The notes below the pieces were generated by a model, which was not told where the DNA came from, ran no database searches, and saw only the letters and a list, made by a program, of their open reading frames with translations. From positions 1 through 28,435 of IMG/VR virus record IMGVR_UViG_3300020378_000034: 28,435 bases of DNA, one strand, 5' to 3'. This document shows positions 1-6,733 of this stretch, one piece after another. Within the stretch, counting starts at the first letter, position 1. Each line of letters starts with the position of its first letter. Both the position numbers and the translations under genes were made by a program. Origin of the DNA: a virus.

Positions 1-128
1 GCTTTCTTAGCCTCTTCTTGCATTTCCTTGATTTTGTCTTCCTGTTCGTCCAACTGCTCAAGGAGAGCCATATATTTTTCTAAATCAATTTCGACTTCGT
101 TTCTACTGTTATCTTTTTCTTCAGCCAT
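1..128 (-). CDS. N-terminus of an acidic coiled-coil protein, cut by the window edge
   Basis: Only the first 42 codons are inside the window; the gene runs off the left edge. It starts MAEEKDNSRNEVEIDLEKY and is very rich in Glu, Asp, Lys and Gln with heptad-like leucines, so it probably forms a helix or coiled coil. A good Shine-Dalgarno (AAGGA) lies about 6 bases before the ATG. It is the next gene downstream of gp26/gp51. In many tailed phages the gene after the tail assembly chaperones encodes the tape measure, so the start of a tape-measure or other tail protein is possible. That is a positional guess only. Confidence 0.6.
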   Translation of the reverse strand, partial: MAEEKDNSRNEVEIDLEKYMALLEQLDEQEDKIKEMQEEAKK

Positions 129-180
129 TTTTTATCCTTATATTAAAAATTAAAAAATCACTTCACGAAATCATAGTTTA

Positions 181-315
181 CTACATACTGTTATTTCTCT
201 GTTTTTGTCTTGCCTTTTCTTCCTCTAAATGGTTAAGCAATAAACCAATATAAATCTCTCTTTCCCAAGGCATCATATCCTCAATTTCAGTCAATGAGTA
301 CTTGTGATGTTGCAT
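181..315 (-). CDS. 51: gp51-like baseplate hub / tail assembly factor (small; likely made by frameshift from gp26)
   Basis: This open frame ends in TAG at 181-183. From the only in-frame ATG after the gp26 stop (313-315) it encodes 44 residues beginning MQHHKYSLTEIEDMMPWERE. The pattern of His-rich start, SLTEIE, MPWERE(I/V)Y and a charged helical tail matches what I know of gp51 of T4-like marine phages, an assembly factor for the baseplate hub. That ATG has no Shine-Dalgarno, and the same frame is open upstream through 372, past the end of gp26, adding about 19 residues. This suggests the protein is made mainly as a -1 extension of gp26. The gp51 assignment is from recognition of a short sequence, so moderate. 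Confidence 0.6.
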   Translation of the reverse strand: MQHHKYSLTEIEDMMPWEREIYIGLLLNHLEEEKARQKQRNNSM

Positions 316-368
316 TAACTGAAAATTGGTTTGGTAATAATTAACCAAATTTTCATGAGAAAGAGCTA

Positions 369-1070
369 CTAAAAAAAATTTTGTAATCCTTTTAGTATTG
401 ATTCGTTCTCAGTACCACAACTGTCACATTTATATTCTACTACTTTTTGAATAGTAGGCATACTTTCAAAGAACCTATTGATTTTATCAACTTGTTCTAA
501 AGTTAAACTTTCAACAAATTCAGTTAACTCACTGTCTTGAATATCGTTTGTATCATATACAGTTTCTTCATCAAAGATAGTGTGAATACCATGTTTAATT
601 AGAAATAAAAATCTATCACCTGAGTCTTCCATATCATCTGCTTTAGCAAGATTTTCTGAATCAGGATAACGTAATGTTACACCTAGTGTATCGGTTAACT
701 GAATTGTGTTTTCTATTTTTCCTTCAGGATAATGTAGTTCAACCTCTTCTATATTAACTGGTACTTTAGTGACTCCATCACAACTTTTACATTTAAACAT
801 CATATCTGACGTTTCACCAACTGATTTAGCTCTAGCTTTTAAAAACAAATATTCCAAATCAAACATTGGTAATTTGAAAGCATTAACTTTTTCTTCAGTA
901 ATACTTGTTATCAAGTTTCTAATAGCTAAAAGAACTTCTTCAGCACTCTTTCCTTCTTTCGCAAGTAACAAGTATTTTTGTTCCTTGACTAGAAATGGTC
1001 GGAATGTTACTTCCGTTCCATCACTAAGTTTGCACTTATGTTTAGGTGCTTTTTGGATTGGTAATCCCAT
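369..1070 (-). CDS. 26: T4 gp26-like baseplate hub subunit / tail assembly protein
   Basis: 233 residues. The N-terminus (GLPIQKAPKHKCKLSDGTEV) and overall pattern match the gp26 family of T4-like phages, annotated as baseplate hub subunit. Two CxxC pairs (Cys94/Cys97 and Cys215/Cys218) suggest a zinc-ribbon-like element that joins the middle and C-terminal parts. The start has a good Shine-Dalgarno (GGAG, 7 bases before ATG). It sits between a tube-initiator-like gene and gp51, close to the T4 order 26-51. It ends on a T-run that looks like a -1 slippery site, so a longer gp26-gp51 fusion is likely. Length is near T4 gp26 (about 208 aa). Confidence 0.75.
   Translation of the reverse strand: MGLPIQKAPKHKCKLSDGTEVTFRPFLVKEQKYLLLAKEGKSAEEVLLAIRNLITSITEEKVNAFKLPMFDLEYLFLKARAKSVGETSDMMFKCKSCDGVTKVPVNIEEVELHYPEGKIENTIQLTDTLGVTLRYPDSENLAKADDMEDSGDRFLFLIKHGIHTIFDEETVYDTNDIQDSELTEFVESLTLEQVDKINRFFESMPTIQKVVEYKCDSCGTENESILKGLQNFF
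372..378 (-). other. Predicted -1 ribosomal frameshift site (T TTT TTT) at the end of gp26
   Basis: On the minus strand gp26 ends CAA AAT TTT TTT TAG. The eight-T run contains the heptamer T_TTT_TTT placed exactly in the gp26 reading frame and followed at once by the stop codon. Slipping back one base continues as TTA GTA GCT CTT TCT CAT GAA and stays open to the gp51 stop at 181. A weak hairpin (TTGGT / ACCAA, 331-335 with 344-348) lies about 25 bases downstream. The slippery sequence and open -1 frame are seen directly. Use in vivo is inference, by analogy with the frameshifted tail assembly chaperones of lambda and P2. Confidence 0.55.
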
Positions 1071-1089
1071 AATTTACTCCATATTGTAA

Positions 1090-1956
1090 TTAACCAAAAA
1101 GATTTCTAATCTCTGTGGCTCTGTTATCAAGGTTTGTTAATCTGTCTCGAAGTTTTCCTTCTTTACCAAACCTACTTAATAGATTACTACCACCAAGTAG
1201 TGCATCTAATAAACCTCTTCCTTTATTTAGAAGACTTCTTTTAGGTGCTGGGATATATTTTGATTCCCAATACCTGTATGCGAGGGTACAAGAAAACCTC
1301 ATTATACCATTTGCATCCTGAGATAATCCCATTTCACTAAAACTAACTGGATACGCTTCATGCAACGTGTACTCTAATGCATTTCTTTTTGTATCTTCTG
1401 AATCTTTTCTATCAGTTCTATGTTGTATTATTTGAACTCGACCAATATAATCTTTATAAAATGCCATTTGAGGCATAAAATTAGTTCCCTTGATACTTCC
1501 ATCTATTGCATCTTGAGCCTCAGCAGCATCTGTAGCTTCTTGAGCAGGAACTGCCTGTTTATTATTTCCTGCTGTAAATATTACTTGTTGCCATGCTTCT
1601 ATAATTAATCTATCTGCAAAACTTTGGTCACATATAAAGGTAAAGTCTATTGTTCCACCATCGTTAACTGTTCCGTCAGGCATTTGTCTTTCCATTCCCT
1701 GTTCAGACCAACCTGTAGTTCCTATACTTCTTCCAGGCAGTGAACAGGATTCTACTCTTAGACCCATAACCCTTCCTGGCGAGGTAACCATTTCATCTAC
1801 AGCTTTATATGACTCACCTGTAGTTTCGTCTGTTTTTGCTTCTATGGTTTGTTTTGTTTTACCAAAGTATGCACCAGGCAAAAAGAAATTAACGTCAAAC
1901 CTGTTTCCTCTCGCACCTGAGTCAAAATTATATTTTAATTCGTCTATACTACTCAT
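1090..1956 (-). CDS. Baseplate tail-tube initiator/cap protein, gp54/gp48-like
   Basis: 288 residues. The central part has features of the T4 tail-tube fold family: a VESCSLPGRSIGTTGWSEQG segment near residues 68-88, a 'GTIDFTFICDQSFADRLIIE' strand/helix segment, and a C-terminal segment 'EAYPVSFSEMGLSQDANGIM' followed by an aromatic YRYWES strand, like the end of gp19/gp54 proteins. The protein would lie between baseplate and tube and nucleate tube assembly. The start overlaps the stop of the upstream gene by 4 bases (ATGA), so the two are coupled. I cannot tell gp48 from gp54 by eye. T4 gp54 is 320 and gp48 364 residues; this one is shorter than both. Confidence 0.6.
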   Translation of the reverse strand: MSSIDELKYNFDSGARGNRFDVNFFLPGAYFGKTKQTIEAKTDETTGESYKAVDEMVTSPGRVMGLRVESCSLPGRSIGTTGWSEQGMERQMPDGTVNDGGTIDFTFICDQSFADRLIIEAWQQVIFTAGNNKQAVPAQEATDAAEAQDAIDGSIKGTNFMPQMAFYKDYIGRVQIIQHRTDRKDSEDTKRNALEYTLHEAYPVSFSEMGLSQDANGIMRFSCTLAYRYWESKYIPAPKRSLLNKGRGLLDALLGGSNLLSRFGKEGKLRDRLTNLDNRATEIRNLFG

Positions 1957-2519
1957 ATTTGTTTCCTAGAATTTGCATATACTGTATTTGTGTTAACCTT
2001 ACCAAAATCTGCAGTTGGTAACATTGAAGCTACGTCCCAATATTCCTTTTGTACCTGTAATGGTGCTCTTCTAATATTACTATAAAGATACCTTTTTACA
2101 CATGGCATTGCAGAACGTAAAGCAGGAACTGCTTTAAAGTATTGGTAATCTATCATTACTCCTTCTTCAGTTGGATACTTATATAACTCTTCAAGTAATC
2201 CTTGTCTTGCCATTGGTGGAATGTAATGTAGGTTAATTGCTAAAAATCCGTCATCAACTGCCCTTTTATCAAAAGGAATTATTAAAGGAAATCTATCATA
2301 CCATGGAAGTGTTCTTTTCCACTTTGCATCATAGAACATCATATACATATTTCCTTCTACTATGGTTCCTACCTTAGTTCCATCAAAGTAAACCTTTTCA
2401 TTCATCCTTCTATCAAAGATTCTTCTGATATTTGTTCTAAACCATTCTAGTGCGAGTTGACTTTCTCTTGCATACTCTTGTGGTTTTAGTTTAGTTAAAT
2501 CTTCAAATATGTTGGACAT
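1953..2519 (-). CDS. Conserved T4-like late protein in the gp53 position; probable virion component
   Basis: 188 residues. It has strongly patterned motifs I associate with a protein conserved in marine T4-like phages: 'MYMMFYDAKWKRTLPWYDRF' then PLIIPFD, 'INLHYIPPMARQGLLEEL', and a C-terminal 'WDVASMLPTADFGK' followed by VYANSR. It lies between gp4 and the tube-initiator gene, where T4 keeps the baseplate wedge gene 53, but I see no clear residue similarity to T4 gp53, so the label is positional. It is preceded by a perfect T4 late promoter box (TATAAATA at 2525-2532) ending 5 bases before the ATG and has no Shine-Dalgarno. Function: unproven, likely structural. Confidence 0.6.
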   Translation of the reverse strand: MSNIFEDLTKLKPQEYARESQLALEWFRTNIRRIFDRRMNEKVYFDGTKVGTIVEGNMYMMFYDAKWKRTLPWYDRFPLIIPFDKRAVDDGFLAINLHYIPPMARQGLLEELYKYPTEEGVMIDYQYFKAVPALRSAMPCVKRYLYSNIRRAPLQVQKEYWDVASMLPTADFGKVNTNTVYANSRKQI

Positions 2520-2524
2520 ATTAC

Positions 2525-2532
2525 TATTTATA
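2525..2532 (-). promoter_or_regulatory. Late promoter box TATAAATA, 5 bases before an ATG
   Basis: Minus strand reads TATAAATA GTAAT ATG. TATAAATA is the exact T4 late (gp55/gp33) consensus. T4 late transcripts start about 6 bases past the box, which falls on the A of the ATG at 2519. No ribosome binding site is visible, so the transcript may be leaderless. Confidence 0.7.
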
Positions 2533-2533
2533 A

Positions 2534-2965
2534 CTAAGTTAGATGTTCTTCGGTTAATATCCTAAAATTATATTTTCTATTTTTACAGTATTCTTCTGCA
2601 GCTTTGAATTTTGCTTGATTTACTCCGTAGGTTGCAACCTCTCTTAGATACTTTTGAGTTTGTCTTTTGGGTTTCTTGGGTGGTTGACATTGTCGTTTAG
2701 GTTTAACTTCAATGATTTCATGTCTGACCTTACCTGATACGTTTCTTACTTTGATATAGAAGTCAGGGAAGTATCGGTGTATTTTATTGTCTAAAGGGGA
2801 AACGTATGGGATAATAATCTCTTCACTATTCCATTCTAGAATAGAAGGTGTAGTGTCACAATAATGCATAAACCTACGTTCCCATAGAGAACGATAGAAG
2901 ACCTTAGTGGGGTCTCCTTTATACTTCTTACTGTTTTTTGGACGGAATCTACCTTTGTACGACAT
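2534..2965 (-). CDS. 4: T4 gp4 (gp50)-like head completion protein with nuclease fold
   Basis: 143 residues, close to T4 gp4 (about 150). The start (MSYKGRFRPKNSKKYKGDPT) and 'YRSLWERRFMHYCDTTPSIL' followed by EWNSEE match the gp4 head-completion family, which joins the packaged capsid to the tail. The order HRYFPDFYI (Asp68) ... IIEVKPK (Glu86, Lys88) is a PD-(D/E)XK nuclease core, as noted for this family. It is followed by the gp53-position gene as in T4 (2-4-53-5). A late box (AATAAATA, 2971-2978) ends 5 bases before its ATG and there is no Shine-Dalgarno. Confidence 0.85.
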   Translation of the reverse strand: MSYKGRFRPKNSKKYKGDPTKVFYRSLWERRFMHYCDTTPSILEWNSEEIIIPYVSPLDNKIHRYFPDFYIKVRNVSGKVRHEIIEVKPKRQCQPPKKPKRQTQKYLREVATYGVNQAKFKAAEEYCKNRKYNFRILTEEHLT

Positions 2966-2970
2966 AAGAG

Positions 2971-2978
2971 TATTTATT
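2971..2978 (-). promoter_or_regulatory. Late promoter box AATAAATA, 5 bases before gp4 ATG
   Basis: Minus strand reads AATAAATA CTCTT ATG. It matches the T4 late box at 7 of 8 positions and has the same 5-base gap to the start codon as the box at 2525. It overlaps the last codons of the upstream 65-aa gene. GAGTAATAAATACTC is also an imperfect palindrome. Confidence 0.6.
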
Positions 2979-3174
2979 ACTCTTTTTCATATCCTTTTTT
3001 CCTGTCGTATTTGGTTTTGTCTTTATGAACTTTGGTAAGTCCATGTCTAGGGGTTTTCTTATGTTCTTTTATTTTAGGCTGAGGTTTACCGAAGATGCGT
3101 TCCCACTCATCTGCATATTTGTCTTCGTTTGAGTTCCGTCTCCGTGAACCCTTTCCACCGTGCCATTGTGTCAT
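2977..3174 (-). CDS. Small basic conserved phage protein (MTQWHGGKGSRRR...)
   Basis: 65 residues, very rich in Lys and Arg. The N-terminus MTQWHGGKGSRRR resembles small proteins next to gp4 in other marine T4-like phages; I know no function. A middle segment 'DKYADEWERIFGKPQPKIKE' could be a short helix. It starts 3 bases after the S21 gene stops and ends just before gp4, so it is probably co-transcribed with both. Its charge suggests nucleic acid or ribosome contact, but nothing in the sequence proves this. Confidence 0.7.
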   Translation of the reverse strand: MTQWHGGKGSRRRNSNEDKYADEWERIFGKPQPKIKEHKKTPRHGLTKVHKDKTKYDRKKGYEKE

Positions 3175-3177
3175 AAT

Positions 3178-3417
3178 TTATATCCATCGTTTTGGACGAC
3201 CTTGATTTTCTCTTTTGATTGCATCAAGTTTATTTCTTCGTGTTTGTTGTTGGTTCTTCTTATGTTTCTTTTCGTTAGGTTTAATATAGTATTGTCTATC
3301 TCTAACTTCCTGAACAATACCTGCGTTGTCACATTGTTTTTTAAATCGTCTAAGCATTTGGTCAAACGATTCTGTCTGTTTCTTTTTATGATTAAATCTT
3401 GGTGTTACACTAGGCAT
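3178..3417 (-). CDS. rpsU: Phage-encoded 30S ribosomal protein S21 homologue
   Basis: 79 residues. The core 'SFDQMLRRFKKQCDNAGIVQ' followed by EVRDRQYYIKP is the bacterial S21 signature (compare the host-type pattern FDxALRRFKRxCEKAGxxxExRRREFYEKP), followed by the usual Lys/Arg-rich tail ending RPKRWI. S21 sits on the 30S platform near the anti-Shine-Dalgarno region and is easily exchanged. S21 genes are known in some marine phages, where they are thought to compete for incorporation into host ribosomes. The start codon overlaps the stop of the upstream methyltransferase (…GCATAATG). It is the reading frame with family similarity; another open frame across 3171-3365 is a shadow. Confidence 0.9.
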   Translation of the reverse strand: MPSVTPRFNHKKKQTESFDQMLRRFKKQCDNAGIVQEVRDRQYYIKPNEKKHKKNQQQTRRNKLDAIKRENQGRPKRWI

Positions 3418-4304
3418 TATGCAAAAAACTTCTCTAGAGATTCCTCTTTATTTTTAATTTTATCTGAACTATATTCTAGTTCCCCTTCTTTTCTAAACAC
3501 TAAAATGAACTCATGAACTTTTGCAGTATATCTTTTACTCGCACATTTACCTGCTTGTAGAGCTGCAAATATAGTATCATTCTTCATTACAATTATATCA
3601 TGTAATTTGAGTCCTGATTTAGTGAACATATTTATCGTGTCTGAATGAAAAGGTTTGTACTCTCCGTCTCTTCTCCAATCACCACATACCCAAACACAAA
3701 ATCCGCCTGGTTTTAAAACTCTTTCTATGTTGTCTCCACAAACTTGTATCCTCTCACAAAAGTCTTCATACTTTCTTAGGTCTGATAATTGACCCTCTGC
3801 ACTTTCGTATCTTTCTATATCACCGTAAGGTGGACAAGTCATAACTAAGTTTGCACATTCGTCATCTGTATGAGACATTTCACAACCGTCACTTTCTATA
3901 ATATCGTAATGACCGTCAAAGGAATGTCTTCCCATTTCCTCTCTAACTTTTCCTACTGTTTCAGGAGATACGTCATACCCATAATAGTTTCTCCCTAAAC
4001 TTGCAGATACAAATGCACGAGTCATTCTTCCTGCAAATGGGTCAACGATTGTATCACCCACCATACTCCAATAATGAACAATGTTCTCACACAATCCTGC
4101 GTGGAATTCAGACATCATTAAACCGTTAGGAAGACGTGGACAAACTCCTCTCTTCTCTTCGTATGCAGTTAGATATGCATCGTCCCAGTTGTTCTTAGAT
4201 GATTTTGTAGGAGTGATAACTGATTGTGGGTTCCAACCGAACTGGTCGATAACCCTTTCATTTTCATTCCAAGGTAAAACGTTTTTGTAATATTCACTTT
4301 TCAT
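3417..4304 (-). CDS. DNA (N4-cytosine/N6-adenine) methyltransferase
   Basis: 295 residues. Motif I is GDTIVDPFAGRMTRAF (about 83-98), which binds S-adenosylmethionine together with GYDVSP (109-114). Motif IV is TCPPYGD (156-162), the catalytic (S/D/N)PP(Y/W) loop of amino-methyltransferases, here with Cys in the first position. Later 'LKPGGFCVWVCGDWRRDGEY' fits the following strand, and KVHEFILVFRK is the usual final strand. Motif I comes before motif IV, the reverse of the order in typical beta-class enzymes that use the DPFxG form. It probably modifies phage DNA. No restriction enzyme is adjacent, so a solitary enzyme is likely. Shine-Dalgarno TAGG precedes the ATG. Confidence 0.8.
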   Translation of the reverse strand: MKSEYYKNVLPWNENERVIDQFGWNPQSVITPTKSSKNNWDDAYLTAYEEKRGVCPRLPNGLMMSEFHAGLCENIVHYWSMVGDTIVDPFAGRMTRAFVSASLGRNYYGYDVSPETVGKVREEMGRHSFDGHYDIIESDGCEMSHTDDECANLVMTCPPYGDIERYESAEGQLSDLRKYEDFCERIQVCGDNIERVLKPGGFCVWVCGDWRRDGEYKPFHSDTINMFTKSGLKLHDIIVMKNDTIFAALQAGKCASKRYTAKVHEFILVFRKEGELEYSSDKIKNKEESLEKFFA

Positions 4305-4339
4305 AATAAACCTAAAAGGTGTGTCAGTCGCCCCTCGCC

Positions 4340-4462
4340 TTACAGCTTCCCGCTCTGCACCGATTGACCCGCTTTTTTGCTGTCAACCTTACCCTTACTG
4401 AGTACCCCCACGTTCTTTTTCCACGGTCTCAGTGAATGCATAGACTCGTCAATTATACTCAT
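4340..4462 (-). CDS. Possible 40-aa basic protein, unknown
   Basis: An ATG at 4460-4462 opens 40 codons (MSIIDESMHSLRPWKKN...) ending at TAA 4340-4342. It lies in the 187-base gap between gp32 and the methyltransferase. The protein is Lys/Ser/Gly-rich with no recognisable domain. No strong ribosome site is seen (only TAGG). The 4320-4420 stretch is clearly richer in G on the minus strand than its neighbours, so it could instead be part of a structured RNA or leader. Treat as a candidate. Confidence 0.4.
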   Translation of the reverse strand: MSIIDESMHSLRPWKKNVGVLSKGKVDSKKAGQSVQSGKL

Positions 4463-4491
4463 GATATAAACCTATGCACCCCAAACAGAAA

Positions 4492-5391
4492 TTAGTCTTG
4501 TGCTAACTTCTTGAAGTAATCCATTGCATCGTCTTCAGAAGAAGCAGATACTCCTGCAGATACCTCTGCAGATTCGATTACTGGTTCACTCGCTGTTGAA
4601 GCAGTGTTTACATTAGACCATGGAACTTCTTCTAAGTCTTCTGCAACTGATTCAGCAGTTGAGGTTGACCCTACTGTACCGAGAACTCTTTCAAGTTTCT
4701 CTTTGAGTTCTTCGTAAGACTTGAACTCTTCGGGTGCGATAACGGCTGATAAAGAATGAACTTGACTAAACACTGAGTTTATTTGTTCTTCATTATCGAA
4801 CAATGGTGCAGTCGCATCAAACTCAGATTTGTCGTAGTTCCAATAACCATCAACTTTTCTAATTTTGATTTTGAAGTTTGCACCTTCGTCTCTGAGGTCG
4901 AAAGGATTAATTGCTTTCTCATCTTCAAATGCAGGTGAGATTGCTTCTTTAAGTGCCTCAAAGATTTTTTTACCGTATCTGTATTTAAACACTTTCCCTT
5001 CGTTATCAGGATTTTTAGGGTCTGAAACAACATATACGTTAGAAACATAATGCAGTCTGCGTTTTTGTTTCCTCGCAATTTCTTTATTTGCTTCAATCCC
5101 AGTATTCCACAACGAAGTGTTGTATTCACTTACAGGGTCTTTCTTATTAAGAGTCGTTAAAGACTTCTCAATGTACCACCCGCCAGGGCCTTGAAAACCA
5201 TGGTCGAAGTATGATACCCAAGGCATCTCTTCTCCATCAGGGGTTGGTAAGAAACGAATCACTGCGTAACCATTACCAGTTTTATCTAGTTCAGGTTTCC
5301 ACATTGTGTCGTCTGAATAGGACTTTTTTGCACCTTCAGAAGGTGAAGCAGATTCCATAGCTGCTCTTAGTTTATCTAAACTACTCGACAT
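4492..5391 (-). CDS. 32: gp32-like single-stranded DNA binding protein
   Basis: 299 residues (T4 gp32 is 301). The core has the family pattern 'WKPELDKTGNGYAVIRFLPT', PWVSYFDHGFQGPGGWYIEKSLT (written here as two linked segments), then 'YVSNVYVVSDPKNPDNEGKV' and FKYRYGKKIFEALKEA. It coats ssDNA in replication, recombination and repair. The Cys/His zinc site of T4 gp32 is not present at the equivalent place (IARKQKRRLHYVS), as in many marine relatives. The C-terminus is acidic and ends AMDYFKKLAQD, the tail that docks partner proteins. The N-terminal SLDKLRAAMESASPSEG replaces the basic T4 LAST region. It has a strong Shine-Dalgarno (AGGAG). gp59 and gp33, its T4 partners, lie just upstream. 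Confidence 0.92.
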   Translation of the reverse strand: MSSSLDKLRAAMESASPSEGAKKSYSDDTMWKPELDKTGNGYAVIRFLPTPDGEEMPWVSYFDHGFQGPGGWYIEKSLTTLNKKDPVSEYNTSLWNTGIEANKEIARKQKRRLHYVSNVYVVSDPKNPDNEGKVFKYRYGKKIFEALKEAISPAFEDEKAINPFDLRDEGANFKIKIRKVDGYWNYDKSEFDATAPLFDNEEQINSVFSQVHSLSAVIAPEEFKSYEELKEKLERVLGTVGSTSTAESVAEDLEEVPWSNVNTASTASEPVIESAEVSAGVSASSEDDAMDYFKKLAQD

Positions 5392-5414
5392 TGTATTCTC
5401 CTATTTTATTAACA

Positions 5415-5445
5415 ATTATATCGCATTGTATTAGCATTGTATCAA
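5415..5445 (-). promoter_or_regulatory. Possible sigma70-type promoter for gp32
   Basis: Minus strand: TTGATA (5440-5445), a 19-base spacer, TATAAT (5415-5420), then the gp32 Shine-Dalgarno and ATG at 5391. The -10 is perfect and the -35 is 5 of 6, but the spacer is long. It would let gp32 be made apart from the upstream operon. Confidence 0.45.
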
Positions 5446-6149
5446 GACTCTAGACCTTCGCCTAGAATCCACCTCTCACTACTTTCATAATAAGATAATT
5501 CATTATACTTGATTTCGTCCTCTTTGTCTAGAGGGTTTTTCCAATATAATGAACCTTTTCCATAGAACCATTCTAATAGTGCTATGAACTGAGAACGTTG
5601 AACTTGTAGAACAGCGTCCTCAGTTGTATATTTAGTCGGATAGTTATCACTACCTTCGTAAATATTTGAAGGTTCCCCTTCAAATTCTAATCCATCGAAC
5701 CCAATCAAATTGATAGTTTTTACACCTAGTGTCATTGCATATCCTAATGCAGACATTCCCGTCATCAAGTTTTTTAATCTTGGTTCGTTGTATGTTGTTA
5801 TTAAATGTGGATTCTTCAATCCCAAAAAATCTGTTCTACTATCATTTCCTTGAATGATAAAATGTGAGTCGTCTTCCTTTATACTGATTACAGGGTTGTT
5901 AAAATCACCTGTAAACATATCTATTAGTTCTAAAGGTAATGGGTCTATGTCTGCGAATGCAACCTTATTGTCTCTGTAGTATCCTGATTCGACTATCTCT
6001 TTTTGTACAGGCATATCAACTGCAAAAACTAAATCGCATTCATCTGTATCTCTGTAAATTGCATTACAACCCCAAACAGGGTGGTCTGTATTAAATTCAA
6101 ATCCTAATCTACTTGGGCCGTTTCCTAGGATAGTTACTTCTTCTAACAT
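5442..6149 (-). CDS. Unknown protein with GNGPSR nucleotide-sugar-type motif
   Basis: 235 residues. It begins MLEEVTILGNGPSRLGFEF, and the GNGPS loop after a first beta strand, followed by VWGCNAIYRD and DLVFAVDMPVQKEIV, resembles the N-terminal region of the MptE-like/DUF115 group and of some sialyltransferases, which bind phosphorylated nucleotides or nucleotide sugars. A second block 'MTGMSALGYAMTLGVKTINL' followed by IGFDGLEFEGEPSN also fits that fold (helix, strand, GxD). I would call it a possible glycosyltransferase-like or pyrophosphokinase-like protein, with low certainty. It overlaps gp59 by 7 bases, so it is coupled to the replication block. Confidence 0.55.
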   Translation of the reverse strand: MLEEVTILGNGPSRLGFEFNTDHPVWGCNAIYRDTDECDLVFAVDMPVQKEIVESGYYRDNKVAFADIDPLPLELIDMFTGDFNNPVISIKEDDSHFIIQGNDSRTDFLGLKNPHLITTYNEPRLKNLMTGMSALGYAMTLGVKTINLIGFDGLEFEGEPSNIYEGSDNYPTKYTTEDAVLQVQRSQFIALLEWFYGKGSLYWKNPLDKEDEIKYNELSYYESSERWILGEGLES

Positions 6150-6733
6150 AAATCTATAAGTGTAGTTCTAAACTTTTGGTAATCATAAGTTAAAAATGTT
6201 TTATACTTTTTAATTAACCTATGCACTTCAGGATAAACTATCTGTTCCGATATTAGTGGTTTCCATTCTTGGTCACACATATTAATAATATCGTCCATGA
6301 TACAAAGTGTCTCTAACGAAATCTTTTTCGCAAGATACTGTTTGAGAAGAATAGGGTGTTGACCATTTTTACACTCCAACACTTTGTTGATATGTTTCTT
6401 TCTCAGTAGGTCGGACACTTCAGTCTCAAACATATATGTAAGTTTCTGATTCCTTTTCTTCCACTCTTTGTATCTCTTATCACACTCTTCATCTAACAGG
6501 TCACCTGCCCAATAATCTTTGTGTGATAAGTTTGCAACATAAAAATCTTGCAGGTCTTGTTTATACTTTTTAAACAACTTACCAAAATGATATTTGTCTT
6601 TTCTTTTTAGAAAAGAGTTTATATCTGATTTGACTTTACCATTATATTTTATAAAGTCATATGAGTCGGAATGGAAGTGAAGTTTTATACCAAGGTATAA
6701 AGTATATGCATCATATCCATCACGACTTGTCAT
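6143..6733 (-). CDS. 59: gp59-like loader of the replicative helicase
   Basis: 196 residues (T4 gp59 is 217). The N-terminal pattern 'YDAYTLYLGIKLHFHSDSYD' then FIKYNGKVK matches T4 gp59 (SVYKLYLMIKQHMNGKYDVIKYN), followed by KRKDKYHFGKLFKKYK (T4 KRRDKYFFQKLSEKYK), 'FYVANLSHKDYWAGDLLDEE' (T4 FISNLVANQDAWIGDISDAD) and KISLETLCIMDDIINM (T4 IISFETFILLDSFLNI). gp59 loads the gp41 helicase on gp32-coated forked DNA and links recombination to replication. Its stop overlaps the start of the next gene (ATG within 6143-6149) and its start shares a base with the stop of the 93-aa gene. Confidence 0.9.
   Translation of the reverse strand: MTSRDGYDAYTLYLGIKLHFHSDSYDFIKYNGKVKSDINSFLKRKDKYHFGKLFKKYKQDLQDFYVANLSHKDYWAGDLLDEECDKRYKEWKKRNQKLTYMFETEVSDLLRKKHINKVLECKNGQHPILLKQYLAKKISLETLCIMDDIINMCDQEWKPLISEQIVYPEVHRLIKKYKTFLTYDYQKFRTTLIDLC

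Noticed and set aside
769-1089. Plus-strand open frames opposite gp26 and other genes (also 1115-1321, 3160-3516, 7373-7843, 15338-15883, 27474-27764)
   Set aside because: They mirror well-supported minus-strand genes, show no family similarity and have Ser/Leu/Phe-rich compositions typical of antisense frames.
3171-3365. Minus-strand frame inside the S21 gene
   Set aside because: The overlapping frame 3178-3417 has the S21 signature; this one has none.
4779-5129. 116-codon minus-strand frame within gp32
   Set aside because: It lies wholly inside gp32 in another frame, with no family similarity.
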